From Podaxis mareebaensis (Eukaryota; Basidiomycota; Agaricomycetes; Agaricales; Agaricaceae), in contig JAEUWP010000135.1 in NCBI GenBank assembly GCA_018524725.1, positions 62,001 to 126,000 of the forward strand: a DNA stretch of 64,000 nucleotides, read 5' to 3'. Positions 1 through 12,200 of this stretch are shown here, one piece after another; the first letter of the stretch is position 1, and each line of letters opens with the position of its first letter. A program made the translations under genes and the position numbers. Below the pieces are notes generated by a model. It was not told the origin of the DNA. It was given only the letters and a program-made list of their open reading frames with translations, and made no database searches.

Positions 1-1
1 T

Positions 2-193
2 GATGCTGCTGCCTGGCCCATTCAGGGTCTGATGAGACACTTCCGTCCCGAAGTGGAGCGTCGTATTGCTGAGTTCCAGGCTACACACGGACATGTTGGC
101 TTTGGCGGGCACTTGGCCAGTGCGGTAGACCCAACCTTGGCTGTGCCTGACAACTTGGGGTTGAGGGCGCCTGAACCTCAGCCCGGAGTGTGA
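2..193 (+). CDS. NADH:ubiquinone oxidoreductase 51 kDa subunit (NDUFV1), C-terminal end, 5' truncated
   Basis: The window opens inside the last exon of the mitochondrial complex I flavoprotein that binds FMN, NADH and one 4Fe-4S cluster. The reading frame starting at base 2 gives [19 protein letters not shown] and ends at TGA 191-193. This matches the conserved C-terminal stretch of NDUFV1/NuoF (GDGAAWPVQGLIRHFRPE in animals). About 30 extra residues follow the conserved arginine-rich helix (ending [10 protein letters not shown]), a longer tail than in mammals. The catalytic parts lie outside the window, so completeness cannot be judged. Family call is firm despite the short length. Confidence 0.9.
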   Translation, partial: DAAAWPIQGLMRHFRPEVERRIAEFQATHGHVGFGGHLASAVDPTLAVPDNLGLRAPEPQPGV

Positions 194-1076
194 TTGATTT
201 CATGTATCGTGTGCGGGCTTATTGGTGTTGTTGGTTGCGGAGACGCCACAGTGGACGCGCAATAGAATTTTCCTTTATTGGCTGATCATTCGCGGCCGAG
301 CCGTGAGGTATTTACTGTAATGTTCCAGTCGCTATGGGAACTTCACCTTGGGATAGGGGTTGTCCATGACGTTTTCCTATTATCTCTGTCTCTGTTCCAC
401 GGCCAACTTCAAAAAGAGAAGCCCACGGCCGTCGATGAAATGAGCTGGCCTCTCGGATCGTTTCTATGATAACAAGTCTAATCCCTATGGGTCCAGATAT
501 GGATCAGGGGAATTGAACATGGAGATACCGCCTTCAATCCATGTTCTGTCTCTGTGACTCGAGAACCTGTGGTAAATCCGTGGTCGGCGTATTGGACTTC
601 TGAAACAAAGGGCCGACCGTAAATAGAAAAGACTTTGAGGCTGTGGTTTTGACGTTTCGTCGAACGGAGGCCTGTGGTTGGACTTCTTTGATCGGAGGAT
701 TCTCCATGAATCCATTGTCCCAGTACATGACATGGCTAGGCATGTAGGACAGGGGTCATTGCTCTTGATAAGATGTCACGTTCCTGCTTCCTCCGTTAAT
801 CCTGGCTTTTACCCACGATAAACAATTCCTTGGAGCTTATCATGTCTCTTGGTCGGACTTGGCGCATGATGCATTGATGATGTATGACTTGAAAGGTGAG
901 CTCGTATTCATTGGTAACGTATAGTATTATGCCTCGAAGTAAAAACAAACAATTTAATTACAAATCTATGATAATGGTCAATAAATATGTTCCATAGTTT
1001 CATACAACTACATCCCGACATCTACATATCCAATGTCCGGAAATAAATCGTAAAACATAAAGCATAAGAAACGTCG
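194..1076. other. intergenic between NDUFV1 and the Zn2Cys6 gene
   Basis: These 880 bp separate the 3' ends of two convergent genes. Short open frames occur on both strands, but none resembles a protein family or shows splice-connected continuity. The right part (about 900-1070) is AT-rich, as expected for 3' untranslated sequence. I see no gene here. Confidence 0.5.
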
Positions 1077-4000
1077 TTATGTGAAGAGGGCAGTAGAATT
1101 GTTAGCCTGAAGAAAGTCGGTAAATCCAACTATCGCGGCTTCATCGAAGTGCGCATCAACGCCCGAGAATACACTCGGGTCCTGGGCCAACAACATACTC
1201 GGAGGTAGTTTGTTGATGTCGAGGAATTGGGGGTGTGGATGCGGTTCGCTAGCTGGGCCTACCATTCCAGTAGATGGAACACTAAATCCTAGTGGGGTTG
1301 ATGGGTACCCCGTCGTGGGGATAAGGTCGTTATAAGGTGTTAAACGAGAAACGAGGCCGGAAGGCATCCCCTGCGAGGCGTCCATCTATATGTAACGATG
1401 CACTTGAATCAAAATGCCGATAATCGAGGGAGTGGTTATTTCAAACTTACGAGTACTCTTCTCACCACCTGCTCGAAGCAGGTATCATCTTCCGAAGCCG
1501 GTATTTGTGTAATACCCTGCGAGGGCGCAGTTGCCTCGGCGACTATAGAGTGTGGCGTTAGGAAGGGTCTTGGCTATTTTGGGATATTAATAACTTACCC
1601 AGTAGGTTCTCGAGGAGAAGAAGGGCATTTTGCACTACCGGTGTCGCGCTGGGTCCCGCGGATCTGACAATGGATGGATGAGTGTGTGATTGCGTGATAC
1701 ATTCTATGGCGCTCACCCGAACAGCTGCAGTGCACCCTGCACCTCTTTCCTACGTTCTCCGATTTCGGCATCTGCACCGGTGCGTCGCAGATGGCACAAA
1801 TCGATGAAAAGTACAATAGCCTATGGAGAAAAGCGTCAGGAATAGCGGGCGCACAAGATGCTATCTGCTAGCTTACTGCTGTAAAGCCATAGGACACAAC
1901 GACCGACAAACGGAGTAGACTTTCCGTTTGGCCACCGGTGCTCAAATGTTGGAGGATCAATTGGGCAGCCTTGATACACTGGACACGAGAATGCATCTGG
2001 AGTGTATGGTGAGCGTCAATTTACTGGATGCCTCGGCACTACTTACATAGCGACTGTCGCGATAACCTTGGAATAGGAACGGGCGGTGGAGCCGAAGGAG
2101 TCGCGCCTGCCCCATCATCTGGCAGAATGTTCTTTCAATAGCTGTTACGGTGTCTGGGCGGCTAGACTTTTTGCGGGTGTCATTCACAACCTGGAAGTAA
2201 TCCTTGATATCTGCAATTGCACTGGTAATTTTCTTTTCCATCTCCAGTGTGAATTCAAGTTCGTATCCACCAGTGTTGATTTCATCCACCATCTGGCGAT
2301 AAAGCTCGACAAAGCGGAGTTGGCATAGGAAAGAGGACATCTCCTATATCTCCTTCAGTTAGTGATATTTTTGAGAATGGCGTTGTCGCTCACAGTATGA
2401 ACATTGAGCGGCTTTGATTGGATAACGTCAGCCTCCACCAGATCAGCGTCATCTATATTTGCCGGAAGCGAGGTGTGGTTTTGTGACGGGTGGATGGAGT
2501 AAGTTCCTTGATGAGCCAGTGCATGAGACCAGTCATGAAAGACCTGAAATGCATAATCAGAACCGGCAAGTCGGATGCCGATTGCGGCGAAAAAGGATTT
2601 ACCAGGTACCACCATACTCTCCGACCGACTTCTCGACGAATGGAAGATCTCCACTCGGGTGGGTATTGCCGCGTACCAGTTTCGGTTCCAAGGCGCGACA
2701 TCCCAAGATTTTGGGCAATCTAGTATATGAAACATTCATAAAAAAAATACTCGAAGCCCGTTCATTACGAACCTTGATAGCAGCTCCGGTCAACGCCCAG
2801 TGTGAGCTATGTGTTTTCGGCCGATAAGATTGATTTAGTGCTTGCGAAGAATGTCAACTCACTCGGACTCGTCATGATTTTGCTGATATACACTCATCAA
2901 GCTGAAATAAGAGGTTAGAAACCATCATCCTGATGCTTTGAGAGTGACTTACACGATCGTCTGCAAATGTTCCAGGTTGTGGTGTCCGATAAAGTTAGCA
3001 TATTGTAGACAAGCCTAGAAGAGTGGTTCAGTCACGGACAGTGATGTTTGGTGCATACACCTACTTGTGCACCGGAATACAAGTGTTGTGCATATTGAGA
3101 ACAGGCCGCAAAATCAAGAAAAAGTTGTTCGCATAAAGCCGCGTCGGCGAAATGAAATGAAAGACAAAGGACCATAAGTAGAACACCGATGAGATCGGTG
3201 CTGACCAGGTGGTAACGGTGGTTGGAGATGTGAGATAGCATAAGGTTCGTCTATCGGAGCGAGTTATTTTGGTGCATATAAAGCTACAACACGTTGACTG
3301 ACCTCCGTCATGAACGTTGGCAGATGAATCACCTGGAGAAGTTCAGAAACCGGCCTAAACTTGGCAAAGAATCACCGCTCACTTTGGCATACCAATCCAC
3401 TCGTTGGATCTGGAATGGATTCAATACCGATCAATAACTTCTAAAAGGAATGACGAGCGCAAAGCTCACATAGAACTGCAACAGGAGCCGAATCTGGGCC
3501 TGTGTAGGAAGCATGCATAGGAGACGATGAATGACTTCCTGCGGTGAATTCACAAACAGTGACCATGGATGAGACGTCGATAGACGATCGGCAGGAAGGG
3601 ATTCATTGACGCTCAATGGCGTGCCAAGTGGGCTTGCGCAGAGATCGTTCGTAGCTCGCTCCCGGTTTACTCTGTGACCCATGGCGAAATCCTGAAATGG
3701 GCCTTTAGTTACCGTGCACCTGACATTAAGTCTCACATACCTCGAGGATCATGACAGCCTCTTCCGCCGGTGTACCCATACGCAGTAGAGTAGGCGCGGT
3801 AGAGTTAGTGCCCCGACTGGACGGTCGTTTCGGGGTGGGACTGGGACTCTTCGAGTATGGAGAAGACGAGAGCTCGCGCCGTCGTATTGATCGAGGAGAA
3901 CTATCACCGCTCGGAGAACCCCTATTCGATAGAACGGATATCGTGTTCTCCAGTTTCTGAACACGATCCACCAGTTCCTCTAGTCTATCAGAGCTTCTTT

Positions 4001-4329
4001 TGTGCTCACTAACGAACATGTCAATCAACATCCAAAAGACGGAACTGAAGTACGCACTGAAGTAAGCTTCTGTCGACTTCACGACAGGTTTCGCCCTCTC
4101 CCCGTAAGATGCAAGGAGTGCAAGGGTATGATTTACTGCCTAAGTGGGGTGTTATATGGTAAGGACGCGTACGGTGGAGCGCCAAGAGCTGGGCGTACAT
4201 TTGATCTTCCTCTTACGACCTAGTCAAATGAAGGTCAAGCGATCAATGCACTAACTGCGCGCTGTTATTAGAACACATACATTGAAAGCAGCTCTGGATT
4301 GGCCTTGATGAAATTCTTTGTTCAGTCAT
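1077..4329 (-). CDS. Zn2Cys6 fungal-specific transcription factor
   Basis: A nuclear DNA-binding regulator with an N-terminal binuclear zinc cluster and a Fungal_trans middle domain. The start at 4327-4329 gives MTEQRISSRPIQSCFQC; an intron (T|gtatgt...tag) then leads into RKRKIKCT, completing the first half C-x2-C-x6-C. After a second short intron comes PCTPCILRGEGETC, the second half. A coiled-coil-like stretch follows (LEELVDRVQKLENTI, about 3900-3960), then a Ser/Pro-rich linker. The exon near 2630 carries REVGRRVWWYLV, typical of the Fungal_trans domain, and 1957-2340 gives RLHRPFLFQGYRDSRY. The last exon ends at TAA 1077-1079. At least eight introns are needed and several junctions are inferred. 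The neighbour upstream on the same strand is the FMO gene; a regulatory link is possible but unproven. Target genes cannot be predicted. Confidence 0.85.
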
Positions 4330-5793
4330 GAGGAAAGTGGGGGATGTTTAAGACAACCTCACCGTTTTTCATCCGCTATAAAAACACCTGGTCCTCCATT
4401 CAATCCGTGCATTTCTTACATAGATCGGATCCGGTGTATCAGCGGGGTAGATTTCCGGAGATTCAGGGCCAAGCTTGGCTGCGCAACCCCCTTCCTACAA
4501 ATCGTTGGTGATGCAGTGTAAAAGGGTTAAAGAGAATTAATATTGCTATCTTGACATCTTAGCCTTCCCATGCCGTCAGACTATCTGGCAGGTCCATATG
4601 CTTGCAATAATTAGCATGATGGGTGCACCGAATGCATGCTCGCCGATAATAGTGCTTCAACTAGAGTTATTGATGAAGGACTGCAGCCAAAGTAAGGCTG
4701 AGCGAAATTGGCTTAGCGTCCTTGAACGCACAGCAAGGGGCCGAGCGCTAGTTTCGCTTTCGATAATTATGTGTTTCTAGGGCTAAGGCTCCAAGCAAGG
4801 GTCCTTAGGAGCGAGCGCACCTTCATGCCCGGACACAAAAATAGCTGGACATCGCACTTGGGGCTTGCGAGTTTAAGGTACGCAACTTAACGTCGTAGTC
4901 GTACTTGTAAACGTCGGCCATTACCTCTTCTGCTGCACAACCAGACAGATCAAGTACCCGAGGTTGCAAGTGATAGGAGCAGAATTGCCAAGATCGAGTC
5001 GTTATGTAAGGGGTAGACGGGCGGAGATGATGATACACCACTGGCCCCGCTGGTATCGCTGGCATAGGACACGTTCATAATCGTCGCCGAGAAAGGTTTA
5101 GCGTTGATTAATGGATCAAAGTTCTTGATGAAGCACTGTTTGGGATCTGAAAAGGCCAGCACTGGTGTTCAACGTCCATTCATGAATGTCCTTGAGGAAA
5201 GTGTTTGAGCCGCCCCCGGATACGCGCCGTGGAGCTAAAGCGAAATGTAGTGGATGTCTGAGGTGTGCGTGACTGAATAAGCACAGGTTGACAAGATTCC
5301 TACCTTGTACAGCCGCAGTAAAAGAATGTCTTCTTTTCGTTATACATCATCTCAGCGCCGACGAGAAGACAGAATCCGCTGTAGATGGACGAGAATCAGA
5401 AGGGTAATGCTGAGTCAACTTCGTTGCACATGTCGGATCGTCGGCCCTCGGGAACCCCATTGAGCAGATGGGCATTGCCGGCCCGCACATTCACACACTA
5501 TGTCATGAAACTTCTGAAGTTTAAATCTCCGGGATATCCGGGTAGGTCACTGGCTAACTGATAGCTGCGATGACGGAGCCTGACTCTACCGAACATCAAC
5601 ATGGACTTTCGAGTGTCAATAGTATTAAGACGTAGATTAAGGTTACGAGCTTTCATATTCCCTTGCTGCAAGGGCAATTGACCAATCCTTATTACAGTGA
5701 GCGACTATAGGTTAACTACAGGAGATGAATGGGTATAATTGTTATCGGTGCGGCAGTCCAAGGTTGAACGCCCCGCTCCGGATCACAGACAAA
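4330..5793. other. 1.46 kb without a confident gene; possible gene remnant on minus strand
   Basis: This stretch lies between the start of the Zn2Cys6 gene and the end of the FMO gene. On the minus strand the frame 4950-5162 reads with coding-like composition (SDPKQCFIKNFDPLINAK, then a Ser/Thr-rich part). A candidate upstream exon starts at ATG 5350 and has a plausible GTAGGA donor, but the frames do not join without a stop. I recognise no family. It may be a decayed gene, an unusual small gene, or the promoter of the transcription factor. Confidence 0.3.
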
Positions 5794-8019
5794 TTAATAC
5801 TTAGGAATACTCGCCTCAAGGCGCTTCGTTCGACGTTCTTCGTGCAAAGAAGCAATCTCCTTGAGGTCAATTATTTTGAAGGGCCACGTCAACCAGTTGC
5901 CACCACTGCGATGAATAGGCAGCCCCATATCTTCCAGGAGGTCGTCAACAGCTTGAGGCCAGCTAGCGTAAGAAGTGGTAAGTGTCGAAGTTCAGATCTG
6001 ACAGACAATACTCACGTCCAGAAATCGAGGCTACAGCTGTAGCTCTCATTAACCCACGAAAGCATGTCAGGGAAACGTCTTCTCATCCAGGCTGCTCCTC
6101 GTTCTGCCTCTGCCCTCGCTTCTTCAATAGTTACAGGCAAATGCATGGGATCGTTCTGGAAGTACGACGAGATCCAATGAGCAGCAACTTCGCTCGTATA
6201 GCCAAGGTTGGACGTGAACTAGGATTAAAACAAGGTTGATTCGTACGAACTTATATTTGCGAGAAAAATGGTAAGCCTTACCAGAGCACCTGCAATAGCA
6301 AAATCGCGATGGAGGATGTTCTTTGCAGGAACAATACCTCGATATACTGAAGTCACCCACTTCTTGCTTTCTGGGTGGGGTGGCGGAGCTCCGCTGAGAG
6401 AGGGATAGTCCCAAACATCGGTCACGTTTGTTGTCGGCTGATGCTTGCCTACCCCTATTTCTTCAGCTGTTTTGTCTGAACAGAGGCTGTGTTTCAGGAA
6501 GGGGATACAAGGGTATGGTGAAGGGTGTACCTGAAAAGATCTTAGTCCAGGATGACTTGTAACCCGTTGCAAGGATGACAGCATTCGCAACGATTGACCT
6601 GCCGTTATCGAGGAGAATCGACCGACCGTCTGGTGCAAAACCAACCGCGCGGGTGGGGGCGATGACTTCGATTTTACCGGACACAGCCAATGTATGGAAA
6701 CTTTCTGGCCTCGCAACGCCCTCGTCGCTAGTGCGAATGCCCCAGAATAAGGAATGAGTTCTCCGTAGTGGCGAATCCTTCGGGATCTCAAAGGCGTCGA
6801 ACTAGATTCAATAGATGGTTCAGTGATTATAAGAAAGGAAGCGGGCGGACACGCACAGAGCTCTCGCCAATCTTATCCCATAGGAAACGTGTTATTTTCC
6901 CTCCCAAGACCGTTCCATGAAGGAAACATCTATTGCTAGGTTACAAAAGATAGCAAGACAACGCAGACGGACGCACTCAAGGCGAGTCCTCAAGTGAATG
7001 TGTGGTGATAGAATACCAAGGAACCTTCTCAGATAGGTCAACGAGAAAGAAGCGGAGCTGATAACTCAAAAGACACACCTGCTCTTCCGGATGAACGATG
7101 GCAAAGGTGTTTTTGCTGCGAGGAAAACATCTGCCCTCTCAAAGACAATGGAAACTTTTCGACCCTCTTGAGTAAGCTTGGCGCAGATGCTTAATGATAT
7201 CGTCAATTGGTAGCCTCCCATGCAAGGCCAGACCGGGCACTAACTCTTGTGCGGATTTGCCACCACCGATGACCACTATCGAGCCTTCATGACCCTCTGA
7301 GTATGGTTTTACGCTCTTCAATATGTCGTTGATGCGCGCGCCAAACTGAGAGGAATGGATCACAATACCCCGGTACTGGCATTTCTCTGCCGCAGCCGGA
7401 GAAAGGTATTCCGGGATTTTCGGTTCGCTGCATCCCTGCACAGCAAATCAGTGCTCGGCGTTCATCAACGACTAATACCGCTCAAAACAGGGTCATCAGC
7501 CCGTCAACTCACACCGGTGGCGAGAATTATCCGAGAATACGTGATGGTTTTTGTGACCCCTGTCTCCAAATCCTCCGTCCGCACGAGCCACGTTCCATGC
7601 TGGTCGCGAGAAATGTCCAACACTTCAGTATTGAACCTGAGTACCACCTTGTCCTTGAGAAAGGTCTCATAGTACTTTTCCATATAATTGCACAAGTCAA
7701 GACCGGACAGGCGTCCGCCGGTGGCGGCTGATTCTGAGGGTGGAGGCATTTCCAGGGCGGAGAAGCGGTATTCTCCGTGCACGCTAGTTTGGCATGGTCA
7801 GTACGTTGGCGCCTAAGCGTGTATTTTGGCGTACTTGTTAATATGTAGACCAGGATACACCCGCTCTCTTGCCCATACTCCCCCTACAGAGCTGTCGCGT
7901 GTGATGACTTGTATGTTGGTGAAGCCATCTTGTAGCAATACATGGGCATTGATAAGTCCAGCAGCGCCGGCGCCAATGATGCCAACAGGCTCTGAGAGGA
8001 TGGCAGCTCGAGTGGTCAT
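5794..8019 (-). CDS. flavin-containing monooxygenase (FMO-like, FAD/NADPH)
   Basis: A probable class B flavoprotein monooxygenase that oxygenates soft nucleophiles or ketones using FAD and NADPH. The start at 8017-8019 is followed by the FAD Rossmann motif VGIIGAGAAGLINAHVL, with G-x-G-x-x-G near residue 12. Further on are YRGIVIHSSQFG, matching the FMO fingerprint F/Y-x-G-x-x-x-H, then VVIGGGKSAQEL (second dinucleotide motif) and AVILATGYKSSW. The C-terminal exons read VYRGIVPAKNILHRDFAI and FTSNLGYTSEVAAHW, then a tail ending SIPKY at TAA 5794-5796. Seven or more introns are spliced. The enzyme appears complete and in frame, about 600 residues. No signal peptide is seen, so a cytosolic enzyme is inferred. 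The substrate is unknown; Baeyer-Villiger and N- or S-oxidation remain open. Confidence 0.88.
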
Positions 8020-8073
8020 GGTGAGGGCTGAAACGGAAGAAAACGATTACCCGGAGCTGCCTGACCAGGTCCC

Positions 8074-8080
8074 ATTTATC
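8074..8080 (-). promoter_or_regulatory. TATA-like element of the FMO gene
   Basis: GATAAAT read on the minus strand lies about 57 bp before the FMO start codon, a fitting place for a core promoter with a short leader. It rests on sequence resemblance only. Confidence 0.3.
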
Positions 8081-9233
8081 CTCTCTCGACTCAGATAGCG
8101 TGGTGGAATCTCTTATTTGGCACTGGATCTACAGTGGCTGAATATTTAGGTTTGGTGGACCGCGTCCGGCTTTTTTTTGGTGTAACTATGGGATATCGCT
8201 TCCAATCTTCGACTGGAGCTGCAAGGAGATGCTAGAACCTATCGGAGATGAAGGAGTATATCCCAATTATAGCAATATTACAACGAATGCACGTGAACGA
8301 TAGAAGATGGACCACTTAGGTCCTAGTCGCCTCCAAGATAGGTTGTAAAGTAGTGCAGGAGTTGAATCAGGCTAGCTCAACTAGGATAGTATGTAGTCTC
8401 TTCCCGACCCAATGTCAGCCACAACATGAAGTGGCGTGTAGCGTGACTAGTAAGACCAATCGTAAGAGTGCCGTTCGCGAGTGGATCTCTAGGTTCGATG
8501 ATGTATAAAATTTCATCATCTAGAAGTCGGAACGGTGACATATGGGGTGATGCCTGACAGAAAGTTTTCGCTTTCCCAATGGTTGGTAGTGATTAGTGAG
8601 TAAGACTGGACGCATCAAGGATGGCCCAAAATGTTTTCGTGTCAGAACAAGGCTTTGATCGAAGTTCCCATTTAATTGAATATTCTAGCATGAGAACTGG
8701 CGCTTGAATACATTTCTATCGTCGGTGACAATGTTGTAGGGCGATAAACAGCCTAACGGCGAGTACCTCAACCGCAGAATAAAATTACCTTTCAGAGGCC
8801 TTGTCTTGATCGTGTAGCCAGATGAGAAGATGAAAACGACATCATGACATCCCGCTGTGGGTCCGGCTGCAATTAAAATGCGCGGGTTTACGTATACAGA
8901 TATAGAAGTGATATCGCCACTGACTTCAGCACGTGCCGCCTATTGAGGGAACTTTTCACCAGACTTTGCTATGGGATCAGTTTGCATGGAGACATTGGCC
9001 CTAGTTATCTAGATCCTAAACCTTGTTCTTTTGGTCAGCAGGTATGTATTTTGGTGGTTCACTGGTCTTTCATCAAGCTTCGGCGATAAGTCGCTGTCAA
9101 GGCGAGGCATAATCCGCTCAGAAGTCTCAGCGAGCTAAAATGTGATGGGATGCCTTTAAAAATATCTGATGTTCTTTGGGAAGGTATTCGGAGGTATATT
9201 GAGTATAGTTTGTAGTCCACCAAAAGGCAAAGC
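8081..9233. other. intergenic, FMO upstream region and LAA1 3' flank
   Basis: About 1.15 kb with no open frame of note on either strand. It holds the promoter region of the FMO gene on the left and the 3' flank of the HEAT-repeat gene on the right. I see no repeat, RNA gene or mobile element. Confidence 0.5.
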
Positions 9234-12200
9234 CTAGAAGGATCTGAGGGATATCTGCGGCTTGGCCGTTGCTTGAGTATTCGTTGTCGTGGGACCGACA
9301 GCCTTGCGGACGGATGCTTCGAGCAGCTCTCTCGTGGCTGGTTCAAGTTTTTCTGCTGCAGCCTTGAAGGCTGTAGGTGAAGCGGTAGCGTAGGCCAGTA
9401 TCTGTGTGACAGCTTGGGTGCTGAGTGGGGGCGGTGTTCCACTGGCCCTTGAGAGAAGCAGGGTCAACGTGGGAAGCAAGACAGCGAGCAATTGTGGACC
9501 TATCGGAAGGTCAATATTTTAAGGGCGAGGAAGGAAACTACTCACGTTTGTCATCAGGCACTGACGCAAAGAAGGTCGAGAAGGCTTTCCAAACTTCAGC
9601 AACAGCGATGGCCTGCGACTCAGTTATGGTGCTATCGTGCACGGACGTGGCTACTTTGGCGATATATTCTACTAGGCCGGGCATGAGAAGTCTCGCACAC
9701 TGTCGGAGCATGGGATTTCCGGAGGACGAGGCAACGACAAGCGTCTTCGCACACTGAGCAGCTGTCAAAGAAGTCTAAAGAGCGTTTGAGCTAATCGAAT
9801 AAACGCAAATTAGAGTCACTTACTTCGTCATTTTCTAGTAATTTCTGTGTCACCAGAAAACACGTATGTTCAATCACAGCTCTGCCAACCTGTACCGTCG
9901 CTGGTATTACTGTCAAGATCAGAACTACCGCCAGCATATTAGTCTTGATCTTCCTAGCCGATACGACACCAACGCGTCCCCTGTGGCGGGTTAGAAGCGT
10001 GATCTGGAATGGACTAAGTCGCACGTACCTCATCTCGTCAATATTGAGCAGACAGGAAGAAAGAAGAGCATGAATAATACGGTGGTATCGTTCCTGAGAG
10101 TCCTCGTCCCTAGCGACGGGGATGCTTAGGATTGTTTTCAGTGAAGCGAAGGTAGGTGAAACAAGATCGATGTCTGAGGTTTCATCCTTCAGAAGGTCTA
10201 GGGGATACTCCTGAGCTAGAAGATCAAAGACATGGTTTGGCACTAACCATTGTAAAGTAGAGCAGTGACAGAACGAACATCTTCTCGTTGACTTGTGTCA
10301 ATAGAACCAGCAATAGTGGCAAGGGTGGCAAAGGTAGTGTTGATCAAGGCAATGCGGTCTGCAGGTGACCCCTCTGCACTGGACTTTAAATAACAATCCA
10401 GAACCACCTAGCATAGACACTCACGAGTTATAGGGCTACGAGACAAGCCTGTTGAGTGTTTCAGAATATGAGAACAGATTCTCAGACAATGGGCTCGTGG
10501 CGTTGTCAAGCTGAGTGCATCAGCGTGCCTGCACTAGGAATGAACCGAGACCTCTGGGCTTCGGAGTGTTGTCTACACACCTGGATCCTTGCGTGGCAGC
10601 TAAAACACCCAACATCTCCACAAGGTGCACTTGCACGGTCGCGGACTCTGTCATGGCCATCCGATATGACAAACTAATGAACTCATCGAAGATGTTTGGC
10701 TCCATAATTGCCTTGCCTGCATATTCGGGTCTAACCAACGACTTGAGGGCTTCCAAACACGCCACGACAGGAGTCTGCCGGTCTAGATTTGCGGACCCGG
10801 AGTCGGAAGAGGACGTGGATAGGGCTTCGTATACCAAACCGAATAGAACGTAAAAGAATGCTGTGGGATCTTCGCGGGGTTTTGCTCTAGTTTGTCCATT
10901 CTGGGATTGAGATGGCTCTTGACCGTCCATGGCTGCAAGGATTGTCGCATCCCCCGCCTGCATCACTGTGGCTACAGCCCGGAGGATGATCGGCCATGAC
11001 TGTGTGTAGTACTACGTCATGCTTAGCGCAGATTTGCTAAGGAAGAACGAATGAGTTCTTACAGGTAACAAAACTTCCCTCCCCAGGCTCGAGTATGACG
11101 AGTCGATTGCCACGGAGGAAGTATCATGAAGGAACTCTGAGTCAATCCTGATACTCGCGTAGTCGCGCAGTGAAGCAATCCACAGCGAAGATAGCGTCGG
11201 CCGGTATGGCTGGATCACCTTTTCGAGGTAATTTTGCTTCAAACTCGAAACTTGCAGTTGTGCCCATGCCGAAAGTGTAGATATCCTCAGCATGGCCGAA
11301 GCATTAGGACTAAGCTCTCCGGTATCGCCGATCGAAAGCATGCCAGATTCTTCGCAAAAAGCGTCAGAAAAGATTGAGCAGACGAACGAAGTGACGAACC
11401 TTTAGACTGCTCAAGAGCTGTGGTTAGCAACTTCAAGATCCTGCCCATTCGACCGACATCCTTCACAACACCACACCCAACGAATACCGCACAAGCATGA
11501 ACGGCAGATGCAAGAATCTCCGGGGTAGAGTCCGACGAAAACGCGGGTGTGAGAGCGGCTGTTATTGGCGCTTGATGTTGTTCAAGTAGTAATGCATCAT
11601 CGTAGGCGGGATCCGGGGACAGAGCGAAGATCTATAGGAACCATTCATCCTTCTGGAATGATAGCGGTTCGAAGGCAACACACCTCAATAATATCCCTCA
11701 ATACCACCAACCCTTCCAACCGAATCTCTGTCACGTAGGCCGTAGATGCCGTGAAGGCCATCTTGATCAAGTCCGACACTCGGGTAAATAACAGTCCCTT
11801 CACCGGCACACCCTGAGTCCTCGCAAATATCGCATTCAAATGTTCTCTCCTCCTGCTGCCGGCGACAATCGTGCAGATATTATGCAAGCATTGAAGGGCA
11901 AACAATTGTGTCCTCCACCTCGACGTTGTCAGTGTTCTTCCGCCGCCGACCGTGTCTGCACCACTAGCGCCGTCGGACGCGCCACCAACATTTAACGATT
12001 CGCCCTCATCGTCCCTCGGCCCTCCACGGTTTGCAGCATCCACAACCTGTTGTGACGCTGTCGTCTTTGACATGATTCTCTGACACAAGTCAATCCACGC
12101 CGAGGGGTTATACACAACAGTCTGCTTCAGCCAACTCGAAATTACGTTCCTCACACCTTGTACCGAAGAATAGTCATCATCTAACATCCCAAACAGCTCT

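Noticed and set aside
6225..6791. Minus-strand long frame with an unlike end at 6225-6300
   Set aside because: Its end reads into an intron; spliced, it continues as the FMO C-terminus FTSNLGYTSEVAAHW.
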